A stretch of DNA of 64,000 nt from Helicobacter aurati (GCF_003364265.1 NZ_NXLW01000002.1:1-64000), one strand, 5' to 3'. Counted from the stretch's first letter, positions 34,838 through 44,877 are shown. Numbers and translations are program-made. Notes: generated by a model not told the origin, from the letters alone.

Positions 34838-34870
34838 GTGTAAATTATTTTTTCAAATTAAGGTAATAAT

Positions 34871-37117
34871 ATGAACATATTGGGATTTCCACGAATTGGA
34901 GAAAAAAGGGAGCTAAAAAAGGCGTTAGAATCATTTTGGGCAAAGAAGAGTAGCGAAGAAGAGCTGCTTGTGGTGGCAAAAAAAATGCGGACACTACATT
35001 GGGAGTATCAAAAAAATCTACTTTTTGTTACGGTAAATGACTTTAGTTTGTACGATAATATGCTTGATTTGAGTTATATGCTTGGTGCTATCCCACAACG
35101 TTTCCAGAATCTTAAAGGATTGGATTTATATTTTGCAATGGCTCGAGGCAATGGAGAAAGTGTTGCCTGTGAAATGACAAAGTGGTTTAATACAAATTAT
35201 CATTTTGTAGTGCCCGAGTTAAGTAAAGATTTACACTATAAAGTGAATGCAGAAAAAATTATTCAAGAGTATAATGAAGCAAAAGCCTTAGGTTATATTC
35301 CTAAAATTAGCCTTATTGGACTTTTTACATACTTTGAATTAGCAAAAATACATGATAACTCCAGCAAGGAAGAAGCTTTTTCTCAACTGAAAAAGGCGTA
35401 TTTAGAATTGGTAAAATCCCTCACGACGTTAGATGAAGAAATTATTATTGAATTTCATGAACCCATTTTTGTTAAAGGACAGAATCCACTTTTCTCTGAA
35501 ATTAAAGACGTCTATGACACGATTGTAGATTTTGGTATAAAGGCTATTGTTAGCACTTATTTTGAAGCAAGCAATGAAGCTACAAAAATTTTGGTTGGAA
35601 CAAAAATTGATGGTTTGGGACTTGATTTTATTTATGGTGAAAATAATCTTACAAGCCTTAAGCTAATTGCTGATGCAGGTAAAAAGCTTTATGCGGGAGT
35701 AATTGATGGCAGAAACATTTGGGTAGCAAATTTAGATTCTAAATTACAGCTTCTTGATAGAATAAGTATCATTGTGCCGAAAGATTTAATCCACATTAGT
35801 ACTTCATGTTCTCTTTTGCATGTGCCATTCAGTAAAGATTCTGAAGTGAAAATGGATTCTGAAATTCTTAGTTGGTTAAGCTTTGCTAGGGAAAAAATAA
35901 CAGAATTGGAACTTTTGGAGTCTCTCTTTAGAAATGGCATTACAGAATCAAACAGAAAAGCTTATGAGCAAAATCAAGCTGTTAATGCGACACGTAAGAG
36001 CTCCAATAAAATTCATGATGTGAAAGTACAACACAGAGTAAGCAATTTAAAAATCAATGTACGTTCGGATACATTTAAAGAGAGAATTAAAATTCAAAGG
36101 GAAAAACTAGCCTATCCAAATCTTGCTACTACTACTATTGGTAGTTTCCCTCAAACCCCTGAGTTGCGAATCTTGCGTCAAAAATATAAAAAAGGTGAGA
36201 TTAATACAAATGAGTATGAAAGTGGTATTAAAGATTACATAAAAGAATGTATCGCCTTTCAAGAACAAATAGGTTTAGATGTCCTCGTACATGGTGAGCC
36301 AGAACGAAATGATATGGTAGAGTATTTTGGCGAACAAATGAAAGGATTTGTGTTTAGTCAAAATGGTTGGGTACAAAGTTATGGTAGTCGATGTGTGAAA
36401 CCGCCGATTATTTATGGTGATACAAGCAGACCGAGTCCTATGACTGTTCGTTGGTCGAGCTTTGCGCAATCGTTAAGTAAAAAAATTGTGAAAGGTATGC
36501 TAACAGGACCCGTGACGATTTTAAATTGGTCTTTTGTGCGCGATGATTTACCTAGACACGAAGTTTGCAAGCAACTCGCTTTATGTATTGCAGATGAAAT
36601 TTCAGATTTACAAGATGCAGGGATAAGAATCATTCAGGTTGACGAAGCTGCGTTTAAAGAAGGGTATCCTTTAAGACAAGAAAATATTAAAGAATATGAA
36701 AATTGGGCATTAGAGTGTTTTAAGATTTCTAGTTCTGTTGCGAAGTCTTCCACGCAGATTCACACTCACATGTGTTATAGTGAATTTAATGATATTATTA
36801 AGACTATTGAAGCAATGGATGCGGATGTTATTAGCATTGAAACTGCTCGAAGTGGAAATGAATTGCTCAAAATTTTTAAACAAGTAGGCTACTCCAATGA
36901 GGTGGGTCCCGGAGTATATGATATTCATAGTCCAAGAATTCCAAGCGTGGATGAAATTTACAAACAAATTAAGCTCTTATTGGAAGTCTTGCCACAAGAA
37001 CAATTATGGATAAATCCGGATTGTGGATTAAAAACTCGTAAATGGGAAGAAGTGAAGCCTAGTCTTAAAAATATGATTGAGGCAGTAAAAAAAGTACGAG
37101 CAGAAATAGATAAATAA
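34871..37117 (+). CDS. metE: Cobalamin-independent methionine synthase
   Basis: A 748-residue zinc enzyme transferring methyl from methyltetrahydropteroyltriglutamate to homocysteine. It opens with NILGFPRIGEKRELKKALESFW. The second barrel starts ATTTIGSFPQTPELR and carries the zinc ligands in QIHTHMCYSEF (His and Cys) and WINPDCGLKTR (Cys), with EAAFKEGYPLR and HGEPERNDMVEYF also typical. Length is normal for the two-barrel family. A full-length MetE means methionine synthesis without B12. Confidence 0.96.
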   Translation: MNILGFPRIGEKRELKKALESFWAKKSSEEELLVVAKKMRTLHWEYQKNLLFVTVNDFSLYDNMLDLSYMLGAIPQRFQNLKGLDLYFAMARGNGESVACEMTKWFNTNYHFVVPELSKDLHYKVNAEKIIQEYNEAKALGYIPKISLIGLFTYFELAKIHDNSSKEEAFSQLKKAYLELVKSLTTLDEEIIIEFHEPIFVKGQNPLFSEIKDVYDTIVDFGIKAIVSTYFEASNEATKILVGTKIDGLGLDFIYGENNLTSLKLIADAGKKLYAGVIDGRNIWVANLDSKLQLLDRISIIVPKDLIHISTSCSLLHVPFSKDSEVKMDSEILSWLSFAREKITELELLESLFRNGITESNRKAYEQNQAVNATRKSSNKIHDVKVQHRVSNLKINVRSDTFKERIKIQREKLAYPNLATTTIGSFPQTPELRILRQKYKKGEINTNEYESGIKDYIKECIAFQEQIGLDVLVHGEPERNDMVEYFGEQMKGFVFSQNGWVQSYGSRCVKPPIIYGDTSRPSPMTVRWSSFAQSLSKKIVKGMLTGPVTILNWSFVRDDLPRHEVCKQLALCIADEISDLQDAGIRIIQVDEAAFKEGYPLRQENIKEYENWALECFKISSSVAKSSTQIHTHMCYSEFNDIIKTIEAMDADVISIETARSGNELLKIFKQVGYSNEVGPGVYDIHSPRIPSVDEIYKQIKLLLEVLPQEQLWINPDCGLKTRKWEEVKPSLKNMIEAVKKVRAEIDK

Positions 37118-37436
37118 ATAACCTAGAAAGCTTTGTAGAATACTTATATGTAATTTTCTCTAAACAAGAATTTATTGACTAATTGTGTTAATTGTTAAGG
37201 AAGTTAGTTGATTACTTGGAGATTAAACTATTAACGTAACGATTGTAATTTTGTCTTAGTAATTAACAATATGTTGTATTCTGAATAATTTCAAATGTTG
37301 ATAAGATAAAACTCATAATAACGCTATGAAGAAATTCAATTTCTCTGATTGCGTTGTTATGTGTTATAATAGCCGTTATAATGATTGAGAAATACCTCAT
37401 AGTTTTCATGTTGCTATTTAATGATTAGGTTGTACA
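37118..37436. other. 319-base spacer before fliP with a long imperfect hairpin and a promoter
   Basis: A stem of about 20 bases with mismatches is formed by arms starting CATAATAACGC (37314) and ending GCGTTGTTATG (37361). Directly after it is the extended -10 TGTTATAAT at 37362-37370. No gene is visible in the remaining AT-rich DNA. Confidence 0.5.
37365..37370 (+). promoter_or_regulatory. Extended -10 promoter of fliP
   Basis: TGTTATAAT, about 67 bases before the likely TTG start of fliP, giving a leader of roughly 55-60 bases. Confidence 0.5.
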
Positions 37437-38333
37437 TTGAGACATTTTATCCTGCAAAATACAATAAGATTATTTCGAATATTGCTTAGTGTAATTTTAT
37501 TGATATTAATGTTTGTTCACCAAAGTGCATTTGCTGCAAATGAGCTAAATGTTCCCAATAACCCTGATTTTCAAAAAACGCAAAATGCGCAAAAGAATCT
37601 CACTCTTAACGGCGTACCCATCCCTACGGTGGATTTAAGCATTAATCCACCACAGACTCCGACACAGTTAGTAACAACGCTCAATGTTATTGTATTACTT
37701 ACCTTATTGATATTAGCCCCCTCTCTTCTACTGATGATGACGAGTTTTTTACGTATTATTATTGTATTGGGATTCTTGCGCGTGGCATTAGGTACACAAC
37801 AATCTCCACCTACGCAAGTTTTAGTATCGCTTGCTTTAATTTTGACATTCTTTATCATGGAGCCAGTTGCAAAAGAATCTTACACCATAGGCATTAAGCC
37901 TTATATGGAAGAGAAAATTGGTTATGAAGAAAGCTTTGAGAAAGCAATAAAGCCCTTTAAAAAATTTATGTTAACTAACACGCGTCAAAGTGATATTGCC
38001 CTATTCTATAAAATACGTAATGAGAATCCGCCGCAAATGGACAATCTTAATACTCCAGAAGAGTTAGAGAGGCTAATAGATCAAGTTTCGCTGACTGTTA
38101 TTTTGCCTTCATTTATGATAAGCGAGTTAAAAACTGCCTTTCAAATAGTTTTTTTACTCCTATTGCCTTTCTTGGTAATTGATATGGTAATTGCTTCAAT
38201 TCTTATGGCTATGGGTATGATGATGCTACCGCCAGTAATGATTTCGTTACCTTTTAAGATTCTAATTTTCGTGTTAGTTGACGGTTTTAACCTTCTAATT
38301 TGGAATCTCGTTCGTTCCTTTAATTATGGTTAA
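37437..38333 (+). CDS. fliP: Flagellar export gate protein FliP
   Basis: 298 residues, starting at a TTG: an in-frame stop lies 15 bases upstream, and the next ATG (codon 25) would remove most of the signal peptide. The signal (about 1-34, ending SAFAANE) is normal for FliP. The core has PSLLLMMTSFLRIIIVLGFLRVALGTQQSPPTQVLVSLALILTFFIM and the C-terminal LPFLVIDMVIASILMAMGMMMLPPVMISLPFKILIFVLVDGF. With FliQ and FliR it forms the type III export gate. The strong leader hairpin and rare start codon could keep expression low. Confidence 0.95.
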   Translation: MRHFILQNTIRLFRILLSVILLILMFVHQSAFAANELNVPNNPDFQKTQNAQKNLTLNGVPIPTVDLSINPPQTPTQLVTTLNVIVLLTLLILAPSLLLMMTSFLRIIIVLGFLRVALGTQQSPPTQVLVSLALILTFFIMEPVAKESYTIGIKPYMEEKIGYEESFEKAIKPFKKFMLTNTRQSDIALFYKIRNENPPQMDNLNTPEELERLIDQVSLTVILPSFMISELKTAFQIVFLLLLPFLVIDMVIASILMAMGMMMLPPVMISLPFKILIFVLVDGFNLLIWNLVRSFNYG

Positions 38334-38356
38334 AGTTATAAATTTAGAGAAATTCA

Positions 38357-39148
38357 ATGTTATCGCGGCTTTTACCTATTGTTGTTATACCTAAGTGTTT
38401 GAAGTACTTCTTTCATAGTCATAATCTTCTGTCAATGAATCTATGCAATGCAACACAACAATCACTACAAATCATCTTAGACTCTCATATAGATTCTCTA
38501 AACGTCAATAGTATGTGTAAAAAAATTGATTTAAGCGACAAACTACAATATGGGGATATTATAGAGCCACAGCACATTGTTATTTTTATAGGCGGGTTTT
38601 GCGATTCTTTACATCGCACTATGTTTGAGACGTTCTGTGCTTTTATACATTCTTGCTATAATACTTTTTATAAAAAACACAAACGCACTGCTAATAATAT
38701 CCCTATCGCCCCATGCACTATGTATACTACGTTTAATTGTTATTCTTTTCTGCATTCTTTTCTGCATTCGCTCTTACAATATGGTTTGCAAATTTCCATT
38801 ATTGCGCATAGTTGGGGAGCAAAGAATATCTTGCGACTATGTTTGCATGAGAATTATGCGATTGATAATTTGCTAACGTTAGACTGTGTTGGACATTTTG
38901 CAATTACCCATAGACCAAATCGAATTGTACATTGGGAAAATATATTTATCGAAGAATATTTTGAATTATATCATAGAAGCAATCTTGCCGCCTTGCTTGG
39001 TGGTGCCAAAGGCAGTATTGCATTTGCTGATGATAATATACCGATTACCTATCCCGCCAACCATGCTAGTGTGACGTCAATGCTAGAAAAATCTAAGCTT
39101 TTCAAAGCTATTCCACAGGAATTAGTACAAATCAAAAAGAATTTATGA
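38357..39148 (+). CDS. Uncharacterised alpha/beta-hydrolase-like protein
   Basis: A 263-residue protein without a signal peptide. The strand [12 protein letters not shown] near residue 73 and the nucleophile elbow [10 protein letters not shown] near residue 144 are like the G-x-S-x-G turn of alpha/beta hydrolases, with Ala in the first Gly position. A late His in NHASVTSML could complete a triad. The middle is rich in Cys, His, Tyr and Phe. A 12-base tandem repeat around 38749-38775 encodes [11 protein letters not shown]. It begins 23 bases after fliP and may be co-transcribed with it, though a link to flagella is not evident. No named family recognised. Confidence 0.65.
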   Translation: MLSRLLPIVVIPKCLKYFFHSHNLLSMNLCNATQQSLQIILDSHIDSLNVNSMCKKIDLSDKLQYGDIIEPQHIVIFIGGFCDSLHRTMFETFCAFIHSCYNTFYKKHKRTANNIPIAPCTMYTTFNCYSFLHSFLHSLLQYGLQISIIAHSWGAKNILRLCLHENYAIDNLLTLDCVGHFAITHRPNRIVHWENIFIEEYFELYHRSNLAALLGGAKGSIAFADDNIPITYPANHASVTSMLEKSKLFKAIPQELVQIKKNL

Positions 39149-39163
39149 TTTAATTGAAAAATG

Positions 39164-39169
39164 TATAAT
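39164..39169 (+). promoter_or_regulatory. Extended -10 promoter of nrdB
   Basis: ATGTATAATTG, 32 bases before the nrdB ATG, which also has a strong GAGGAG ribosome site. Confidence 0.55.
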
Positions 39170-39200
39170 TGCACTTTGGAATCTATTACGAGGAGAAAAG

Positions 39201-40316
39201 ATGTTTTATGAACGTATGCCAAGTATGCAGGAATCTACTCGAAATTATGCAGTAGAATCAAATCCTCGCATGCAGAATTTACATGTTGCGCAAGTTGGAC
39301 GAAAACTCATTTATAATCCACAATCCAATGAAGTTGTAAATGAACGTCGTATTTTTGGTGGGAATCCTACTGCTATTTTTGAACTTAATAAAATTAAATA
39401 TCAATGGGCTTATAATACTTGGCGTATAATGCTAGCAAATACTTGGTTTCCCGAAGAAGTTAATATGAATCAAGATAGGCGGGATTATGAATTAAATCTT
39501 AGCGCACAAGAGAAACAGGGGTATGATAGAGCTTTAGCGCAATTAATTTTTATGGATTCATTACAAACTAACAATCTCATTGATAATATTAATCCCTATA
39601 TTACAAGTCCAGAAATCAATCTGGTTCTTGTTCGTCAAGCTTATGAAGAATCTTTACATGCACAAAGCTATGCTGTTATGGTTGATTCTATATCTGCTAA
39701 CACAGATGATATTTATAATATGTGGCGCAGCGATAAACGTTTAAGGGGTAAAAACGATTATATTGCCAATGTTTATATGGATCTGGCAAAATCCCCCACT
39801 GAAATTAATTTACTCAAAGCCATGTATGCTAATCAAATATTGGAGGGTATTTATTTTTATAGTGGATTCAGCTTTTTTTATACATTAGCAAGAAGTGGAC
39901 GCATGCTCAATAGTGCTCAAATGATACGTTTCATTCAGAGAGATGAAGTAACACATTTGAGTATTTTTCAAAATATGATTAAGAGCCTACAAAATGAAAG
40001 GGAGGACCTTTTTACCGCTCAACTAGCAGAAGAAGTGATTGAAATGTTTCGTAAGGCGGTAGATATAGAATCTAGTTGGGGAGAATACATTACGCAAGGG
40101 CAAATATTAGGGCTTACTTCACAAATCATTCGTGATTATATTGAATATTTGGCTGATAAACGGTTAAATGCCGTTGGATTGCCTAGAATATACAAAAAAA
40201 ATAACCCCATCAAATGGGTTGACGATTATGCTCAATTTAACGATCAAAGAACTAATTTCTTTGAGGCAAAAGTTACCAACTATTCAAAAGGGAGATTAAA
40301 TTTTGATGATTTTTAA
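39201..40316 (+). CDS. nrdB: Class Ia ribonucleotide reductase small subunit
   Basis: A 371-residue di-iron protein making the tyrosyl radical for deoxyribonucleotide synthesis. Iron ligands by alignment to E. coli R2 are Asp in LIFMDSLQ, Glu and His in EESLHAQSY, Glu in [10 protein letters not shown], and Glu and His in RDEVTHLS. The radical Tyr is the last residue of ESLHAQSY. Its length includes about 30 extra N-terminal residues compared with H. pylori NrdB as I remember it. nrdA is not adjacent. The stop overlaps the next gene by 11 bases. Confidence 0.95.
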   Translation: MFYERMPSMQESTRNYAVESNPRMQNLHVAQVGRKLIYNPQSNEVVNERRIFGGNPTAIFELNKIKYQWAYNTWRIMLANTWFPEEVNMNQDRRDYELNLSAQEKQGYDRALAQLIFMDSLQTNNLIDNINPYITSPEINLVLVRQAYEESLHAQSYAVMVDSISANTDDIYNMWRSDKRLRGKNDYIANVYMDLAKSPTEINLLKAMYANQILEGIYFYSGFSFFYTLARSGRMLNSAQMIRFIQRDEVTHLSIFQNMIKSLQNEREDLFTAQLAEEVIEMFRKAVDIESSWGEYITQGQILGLTSQIIRDYIEYLADKRLNAVGLPRIYKKNNPIKWVDDYAQFNDQRTNFFEAKVTNYSKGRLNFDDF

Positions 40317-41034
40317 AACTCTTTGCACCATACAGTTACAAACAAAGGGAGTGTGGCAGGAAAATCTTGACATATTAGAATCCAAGATTCTAGAATGTCC
40401 AGATAATTCGTTTATACTTGGAAGCGAAATGTTTTTGACGGGTTTTGCCTATCAACAAATGGAGCAAGCCTATAATTTTAGTAAATTAGCCACGAAAAAA
40501 CTACAGGAATTAAGTCATAATAAAACCATCGCAATCACTATGATGGAAAAACAAGGTTTGCAATATCTTAATCTTTTTAAAATTTTTCACGGTGGGAAGA
40601 TTCTTTATACTCAACCTAAAGTTAAATTATTTGCTTTAGGTGATGAGCATTTATATTTTAAGGCTGGCAAATTAGAAGATATTAAAATTTTTGAGGTTGA
40701 TGGTATTCCTTGCGCAATTCTTAATTGTTTTGAAATTCGATTTATTGAATTATGGCAAAAAATTAGAGGAGCAAAGATTATCTTTGTGCCTGCTGCTTGG
40801 GGCAAAGCAAGGAAGGTACATTTTCAAACAATTACACGTTCTCTCGCTATTATCAATCAAAGTTTTGTTATTGCTAGTTCATGTGGAGGAAAGGGATATG
40901 CTAAGGGGAGTTGTATTATTACCCCGTATGGCAATGTTTATAAAAATGATTCTAAAGAAATTATTCAAGCACATGTCAATCTTGCCGAGGCAGACAAAAT
41001 ACGTGCGCATATCAATACTGGAATAACATACTAA
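40306..41034 (+). CDS. Carbon-nitrogen hydrolase (nitrilase superfamily)
   Basis: 242 residues from ATG 40306; a TTG one codon upstream is also possible. The catalytic set is visible: Glu in [12 protein letters not shown], Lys in [12 protein letters not shown], and Cys in [44 protein letters not shown] continues the family pattern. Members hydrolyse amides such as deaminated glutathione or 2-oxoglutaramate; the substrate here is unknown. It overlaps nrdB by 11 bases and pcm by 1, so the three genes are translationally coupled. Confidence 0.9.
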   Translation: MIFKTLCTIQLQTKGVWQENLDILESKILECPDNSFILGSEMFLTGFAYQQMEQAYNFSKLATKKLQELSHNKTIAITMMEKQGLQYLNLFKIFHGGKILYTQPKVKLFALGDEHLYFKAGKLEDIKIFEVDGIPCAILNCFEIRFIELWQKIRGAKIIFVPAAWGKARKVHFQTITRSLAIINQSFVIASSCGGKGYAKGSCIITPYGNVYKNDSKEIIQAHVNLAEADKIRAHINTGITY

Positions 41035-41708
41035 TGCAATCTCATTATAGTTATCATCTTGTAAAACTACTAAAAGGATTGCCGTTGCATATTGATTCGC
41101 GAATCATAGATGCTATAACAAGAACCAATCGCGAAATCTTTGTTCATTCTACAATGAAAAATTATGCTTTCGAGAATCACGCATTGCCAATGAATGACGG
41201 ACAATGGATTAGCTCACCTAGTACTGTTGCAAAGATGAGTGCCTATCTTCTTGCTTATGATATATCAGATGCTATGTTGCAAAAACCAGATAATGTTTTA
41301 GAAATTGGATTAGGTAGCGGCTATCAAGCAGTTGTTCTTTCACATTTGTTTCGTAGAGTTTTTGGCATTGAACGTATAGAATCTCTATTATTTGAAGCAA
41401 GAAGACGTATTGCAAGTCTGCAGATACAAAATATCACTACTATGTACGCCGATGGCATGAAAGGATGGGTAGAGCATGCTCCGTATGATAGAATACTTTT
41501 ATCAGCTTGTGCAAATGAGATTCCGAATATACTTATTGAGCAATTAAATACTAATGCTATTTTAGTAGCACCGCTTTACCGTGATGGCAGACAGGTTATT
41601 GTGAGGTTTATCAAAAAAAATGGTATGCTTGTTAAACAAGAGGTGCTTGAGCATTGCCAATTTGTACCAATTCAAGAGGGAATAGCAAAAGGTAACAATA
41701 TAATTTAA
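41034..41708 (+). CDS. pcm: Protein-L-isoaspartate O-methyltransferase
   Basis: A 224-residue SAM-dependent repair enzyme that methylates isoaspartyl residues in aged proteins. It has REIFVHSTMKNYAFENHALPMNDGQWISSPSTVAKM, the substrate/cofactor block, then VLEIGLGSGYQAVVLSHLFRRVFGIERI, the SAM-binding motif, and APYDRILLSACANEIP. Its ATG shares a base with the previous stop (TAATG). Length is normal. Confidence 0.94.
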   Translation: MQSHYSYHLVKLLKGLPLHIDSRIIDAITRTNREIFVHSTMKNYAFENHALPMNDGQWISSPSTVAKMSAYLLAYDISDAMLQKPDNVLEIGLGSGYQAVVLSHLFRRVFGIERIESLLFEARRRIASLQIQNITTMYADGMKGWVEHAPYDRILLSACANEIPNILIEQLNTNAILVAPLYRDGRQVIVRFIKKNGMLVKQEVLEHCQFVPIQEGIAKGNNII

Positions 41709-41745
41709 TTCTTAACTCATAAACATCATTATATAAATGGCGCAT

Positions 41746-42612
41746 TTATTGCAATATGGCAGTTCCAATGCCCTTTTGTGTAAAAAACTCTAGTAACAAA
41801 CAATGACGTATTCTTCCATTTAAAATGTGTACGCGCGAAACACCGCCTCTTACGGCTTGGATACAATTTCTAATTTTTGGAATCATTCCTTCGCTAATAT
41901 TACCATTTGTTATGAGCTCTTCTATCTCGGAGATTCTAAGTTCTGATATAAGGGAATTTTTGTTTGCATAATCGCTATAAACGCCATCAATATCACTTAA
42001 AAACACTAACTTTTCTGCACGCATAGATTCGGCTACTGCGCATGCAACATCATCTGCGTTAATATTGTAACTTTGTGATTTACCATTGACATTTCCTATG
42101 CCAATTGGAGATATTACAGGAATGAAATCATGCTGTAAAATAGAATCTATAAGTAAAGAATCCACCTTAGTAATTTCCCCTACGAATCCTAATTTTTCTT
42201 TGTCTTTGGGTAGAACTTGTAACATGTGCCCATCTTTCCCACTCAAACCGCAAGAGTGTATGCCAAATTCACTTAGTAATCCGACAATCTCTTTGCCAAT
42301 TTTATTAAGTACCATTTCAGCAATTTCCATAGTTGGTTCATCTGTTATGCGCAATCCATCTTGAAATTTACGTTCAATCCCAGCAATTTTCAACCATTTA
42401 TCGATCTCTTTCCCACCACCATGCACTATAATGGGTCTAAAGCCAACAGATTTAAGCAGAGCAATGTCTCGAATAAGGCTCTTTTTTAATTCCTCGTTAT
42501 CCATTGCGCTACCACCATATTTGATGACAACCATTTTTCCACGAAAAAGCTGTATATAAGGCAATGCCTCAATGAGAATTGCTGCTTTTTCTTGCCAAGA
42601 TTTCATATCCAT
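41746..42612 (-). CDS. argB: Acetylglutamate kinase
   Basis: A 288-residue kinase for the second step of arginine synthesis. VVIKYGGSAMD is the phosphate-binding Lys-Gly-Gly motif, PIIVHGGGKEIDKWLKIAGIE the substrate block, DGLRITDEPTMEIAEMVL, and NINADDVACAVAESMRAEKLVFLSDIDGVY the typical C-terminal domain. IPKIRNCIQAVRGGVSRVHILNGRI closes it. A single arg gene without neighbours of the pathway. H. pylori lacks this pathway. Confidence 0.96.
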   Translation of the reverse strand: MDMKSWQEKAAILIEALPYIQLFRGKMVVIKYGGSAMDNEELKKSLIRDIALLKSVGFRPIIVHGGGKEIDKWLKIAGIERKFQDGLRITDEPTMEIAEMVLNKIGKEIVGLLSEFGIHSCGLSGKDGHMLQVLPKDKEKLGFVGEITKVDSLLIDSILQHDFIPVISPIGIGNVNGKSQSYNINADDVACAVAESMRAEKLVFLSDIDGVYSDYANKNSLISELRISEIEELITNGNISEGMIPKIRNCIQAVRGGVSRVHILNGRIRHCLLLEFFTQKGIGTAILQ

Positions 42613-42674
42613 GCATGCCCCTTATATTCATTTAGAAAATTCAAGAGATTCTATGCGTTATTGAGCTTTTTTGC

Positions 42675-42680
42675 TATAAT
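42675..42680 (+). promoter_or_regulatory. Extended -10 promoter of the META-domain gene
   Basis: TTTGCTATAATAG, 48 bases before the ATG at 42728; AAGGA precedes the start. Confidence 0.55.
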
Positions 42681-42727
42681 AGTGCAGTTTTATCAAATCA
42701 ACCCAAATACCACTCTTAAGGATTTCT

Positions 42728-43219
42728 ATGAATCATACTAAAAGACATAATGATAGCAAAAAAAATGGGCATATAGGATTAAATATTTGTTCTTTACTTT
42801 TGTGTGCTAGTAGCTTGTTTGCAGCAAATGTACAGGCACATACAAATCAATATAGCTATGAAAAGAACGAGAGGGTTAGTGTTAGCAATATTTTAGGGGA
42901 TTGGCATATAAAGCTTATTGAACGCAAAGGTATTTTATTCTATGTTCCAAGAGAATCTGAAAATACGCAAATTCAAATTAATAACAATCAAATTACAGGT
43001 ACAGCGGGTTGTAACCATTTTATGGCAGGATATATACCAAGAAGTAATACACAGATCGATATTAGTCACGGGGCGGCAACAAAAAAAATGTGTTCGCCTA
43101 AAGTAATGCAATTTGAGGATATTTTTCTACAAATTTTTACAGGATTATTTACTGTCGAACCATCTTTCGATGGCGTTGTTCTTGTGCACGACGATACTAA
43201 GGTTTATCTTGTACGTTAA
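42728..43219 (+). CDS. Exported META-domain (HslJ-like) protein
   Basis: A 163-residue protein with an N-terminal signal (about 16-38, ending SLFAANVQA). The META/HslJ domain follows: ILGDWHIKLI, QIQINNNQITGTAGCNHFMAGYIP, and KKMCSPKVMQFEDIFLQIF, with the conserved GCN and MC positions. Relatives include heat-inducible HslJ and outer-membrane-associated proteins of unclear function. It could be periplasmic. It is monocistronic by promoter position. Confidence 0.87.
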   Translation: MNHTKRHNDSKKNGHIGLNICSLLLCASSLFAANVQAHTNQYSYEKNERVSVSNILGDWHIKLIERKGILFYVPRESENTQIQINNNQITGTAGCNHFMAGYIPRSNTQIDISHGAATKKMCSPKVMQFEDIFLQIFTGLFTVEPSFDGVVLVHDDTKVYLVR

Positions 43220-43287
43220 TATGAGTGTATCTGCTGTACGTTATATCTTTTAATTTATTGATTTTAGATTCATAGAATAGCAGCCCT

Positions 43288-43293
43288 TATAAT
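43288..43293 (+). promoter_or_regulatory. -10 promoter of comM
   Basis: CCTTATAATGG, 28 bases before the comM ATG. Confidence 0.5.
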
Positions 43294-43320
43294 GGGGTAG
43301 TTACTCCAAGAGATTATTAT

Positions 43321-44877
43321 ATGGTGAATAAGATTTACTGTGCCACACAAGATGGACTTCATGCTAGTATTATTGAAGTACAATCAACTTTTACACGTGG
43401 ACTACCAGCCTTTAATATTATAGGGTTGGCTTCGAGTTCTATCAAAGAATCACAATACAGAGTTTCAAGCGCACTTACAAATTTAGGTATTGACCTTCCT
43501 CCATTGAAGCTCACTATTAATCTCTCTCCTTCTGACATTCCCAAGAGTGGAAGCCAATTCGATTTGCCCATAGCACTATTAATTGCTGCCAGTAAAGAGG
43601 TTTTGGTGCTTGATAAGTGGTTTGCCTTTGGTGAAGTGGGGTTAGATGGACATATTAAAAATGTCCCTCTTATTTATCCTATGCTTTTAGATATTGCTTT
43701 GCATTTCCCTCATTCTCGAGTGCTATTGCCAAAAGAGGGAGAAAGGTTATTTATTAAAATACCGAATCTTATCATGAATTTTGCTGATGATATTAATGAA
43801 GCTATGGCAGTTTTACGCGGGGAACACAATAATAATACATGTATAAAATCAGAAGTAGATTTTGATTTTAGTTTCTTGGAAATTGGAGAAGAAAAGTTCT
43901 ATTACAACAATGAATTTCCGTATGATTTTAATGAGGTAAAGGAGCAAGATTATGCAATTTATGTAGCTCTTATTAGTGTTTGTGGATTCCATAATATCTT
44001 ATTTGAAGGTAGTCCTGGTTGTGGGAAAAGTATGATTGTTAAACGTATGCAATATATTTTGCCTCCTCTTACTTTACGCGAGATGATTGAAAGTGTTAAG
44101 CTACAAGCCTTTAATCAACAAACATTAGAATACCAACCTAAAAGGAATTTTCGTGCCCCGCACCAAAGTGCCTCTAAATCTAGCATTTTAGGTAGCGTGT
44201 CAAATGCAAAAGTGTATCCTGGTGAAATAGCTTTAGCGCATAATGGTATGATATTTTTTGATGAATTACCTTATTTCAAAAGAGATATTTTAGAAGCATT
44301 ACGTGAGCCTTTGGAGAATAATCAGCTGGCAGTTTCTAGGGTACATTCGAAAATTATTTATGATACTTCATTCTTATTTGCAGCCGCTATGAATCCATGT
44401 CCATGCGGCAATCTTCTCTCCACAATTAAGGAGTGTCATTGCAAGGATTCTGATATACGTAATTATCGCAACCATTTGAGTGAACCTTTTTTAGACAGAA
44501 TTGATTTGTATGTACAGATGCGAGAGCCAGAAATGCAAAAACAACACACGAAAAATCATTTCATCATACCTTTAGATTCTAAGAATATGCAACAAATGGT
44601 TTTTAAGGTTTTTAGAAAACAGATAGAAAGGGGACAACGAGACCCTAAAGGCAATATAATCTTTAACGGTAAATTATCAGAATCTGAAGTAGAAAGATTC
44701 TGCATTCTTGATCAATCTTCTCAAGCACTTTTAGAACAAGCAAAAAACCGATTTGGATTAAGTTACCGTGGAGAACAAAAAGTAAAAAAAGTTGCAAGAA
44801 CTTTGGCAGATATGCAAGAAAGCCAATTTATTAAAAGAGAGCATTTACTCGAAGCGTTAAGTTATCGTAAAGTATGA
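43321..44877 (+). CDS. comM: ComM/YifB-type AAA+ ATPase (Mg-chelatase-like)
   Basis: A 518-residue protein. The N-terminal Lon-like substrate domain reads GLPAFNIIGLASSSIKES, then PPLKLTINLSPSDIPKSGSQFDLPIAL. The AAA+ module has Walker A FEGSPGCGKSM, LRAPHQSASKSSILG-like RAPHQSASKSSILG, Walker B GMIFFDELPYFKRDILEALREPLE, and AAMNPCPCGNL. YRGEQKVKKVARTLADM ends it. ComM family helicases help branch migration during natural transformation, which Helicobacter perform. Length is normal. Confidence 0.95.
   Translation: MVNKIYCATQDGLHASIIEVQSTFTRGLPAFNIIGLASSSIKESQYRVSSALTNLGIDLPPLKLTINLSPSDIPKSGSQFDLPIALLIAASKEVLVLDKWFAFGEVGLDGHIKNVPLIYPMLLDIALHFPHSRVLLPKEGERLFIKIPNLIMNFADDINEAMAVLRGEHNNNTCIKSEVDFDFSFLEIGEEKFYYNNEFPYDFNEVKEQDYAIYVALISVCGFHNILFEGSPGCGKSMIVKRMQYILPPLTLREMIESVKLQAFNQQTLEYQPKRNFRAPHQSASKSSILGSVSNAKVYPGEIALAHNGMIFFDELPYFKRDILEALREPLENNQLAVSRVHSKIIYDTSFLFAAAMNPCPCGNLLSTIKECHCKDSDIRNYRNHLSEPFLDRIDLYVQMREPEMQKQHTKNHFIIPLDSKNMQQMVFKVFRKQIERGQRDPKGNIIFNGKLSESEVERFCILDQSSQALLEQAKNRFGLSYRGEQKVKKVARTLADMQESQFIKREHLLEALSYRKV

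Noticed and set aside
38749-38775. 12-base tandem repeat in the hydrolase-like gene as a contingency locus
   Set aside because: The unit is a multiple of three, so copy change keeps the frame.
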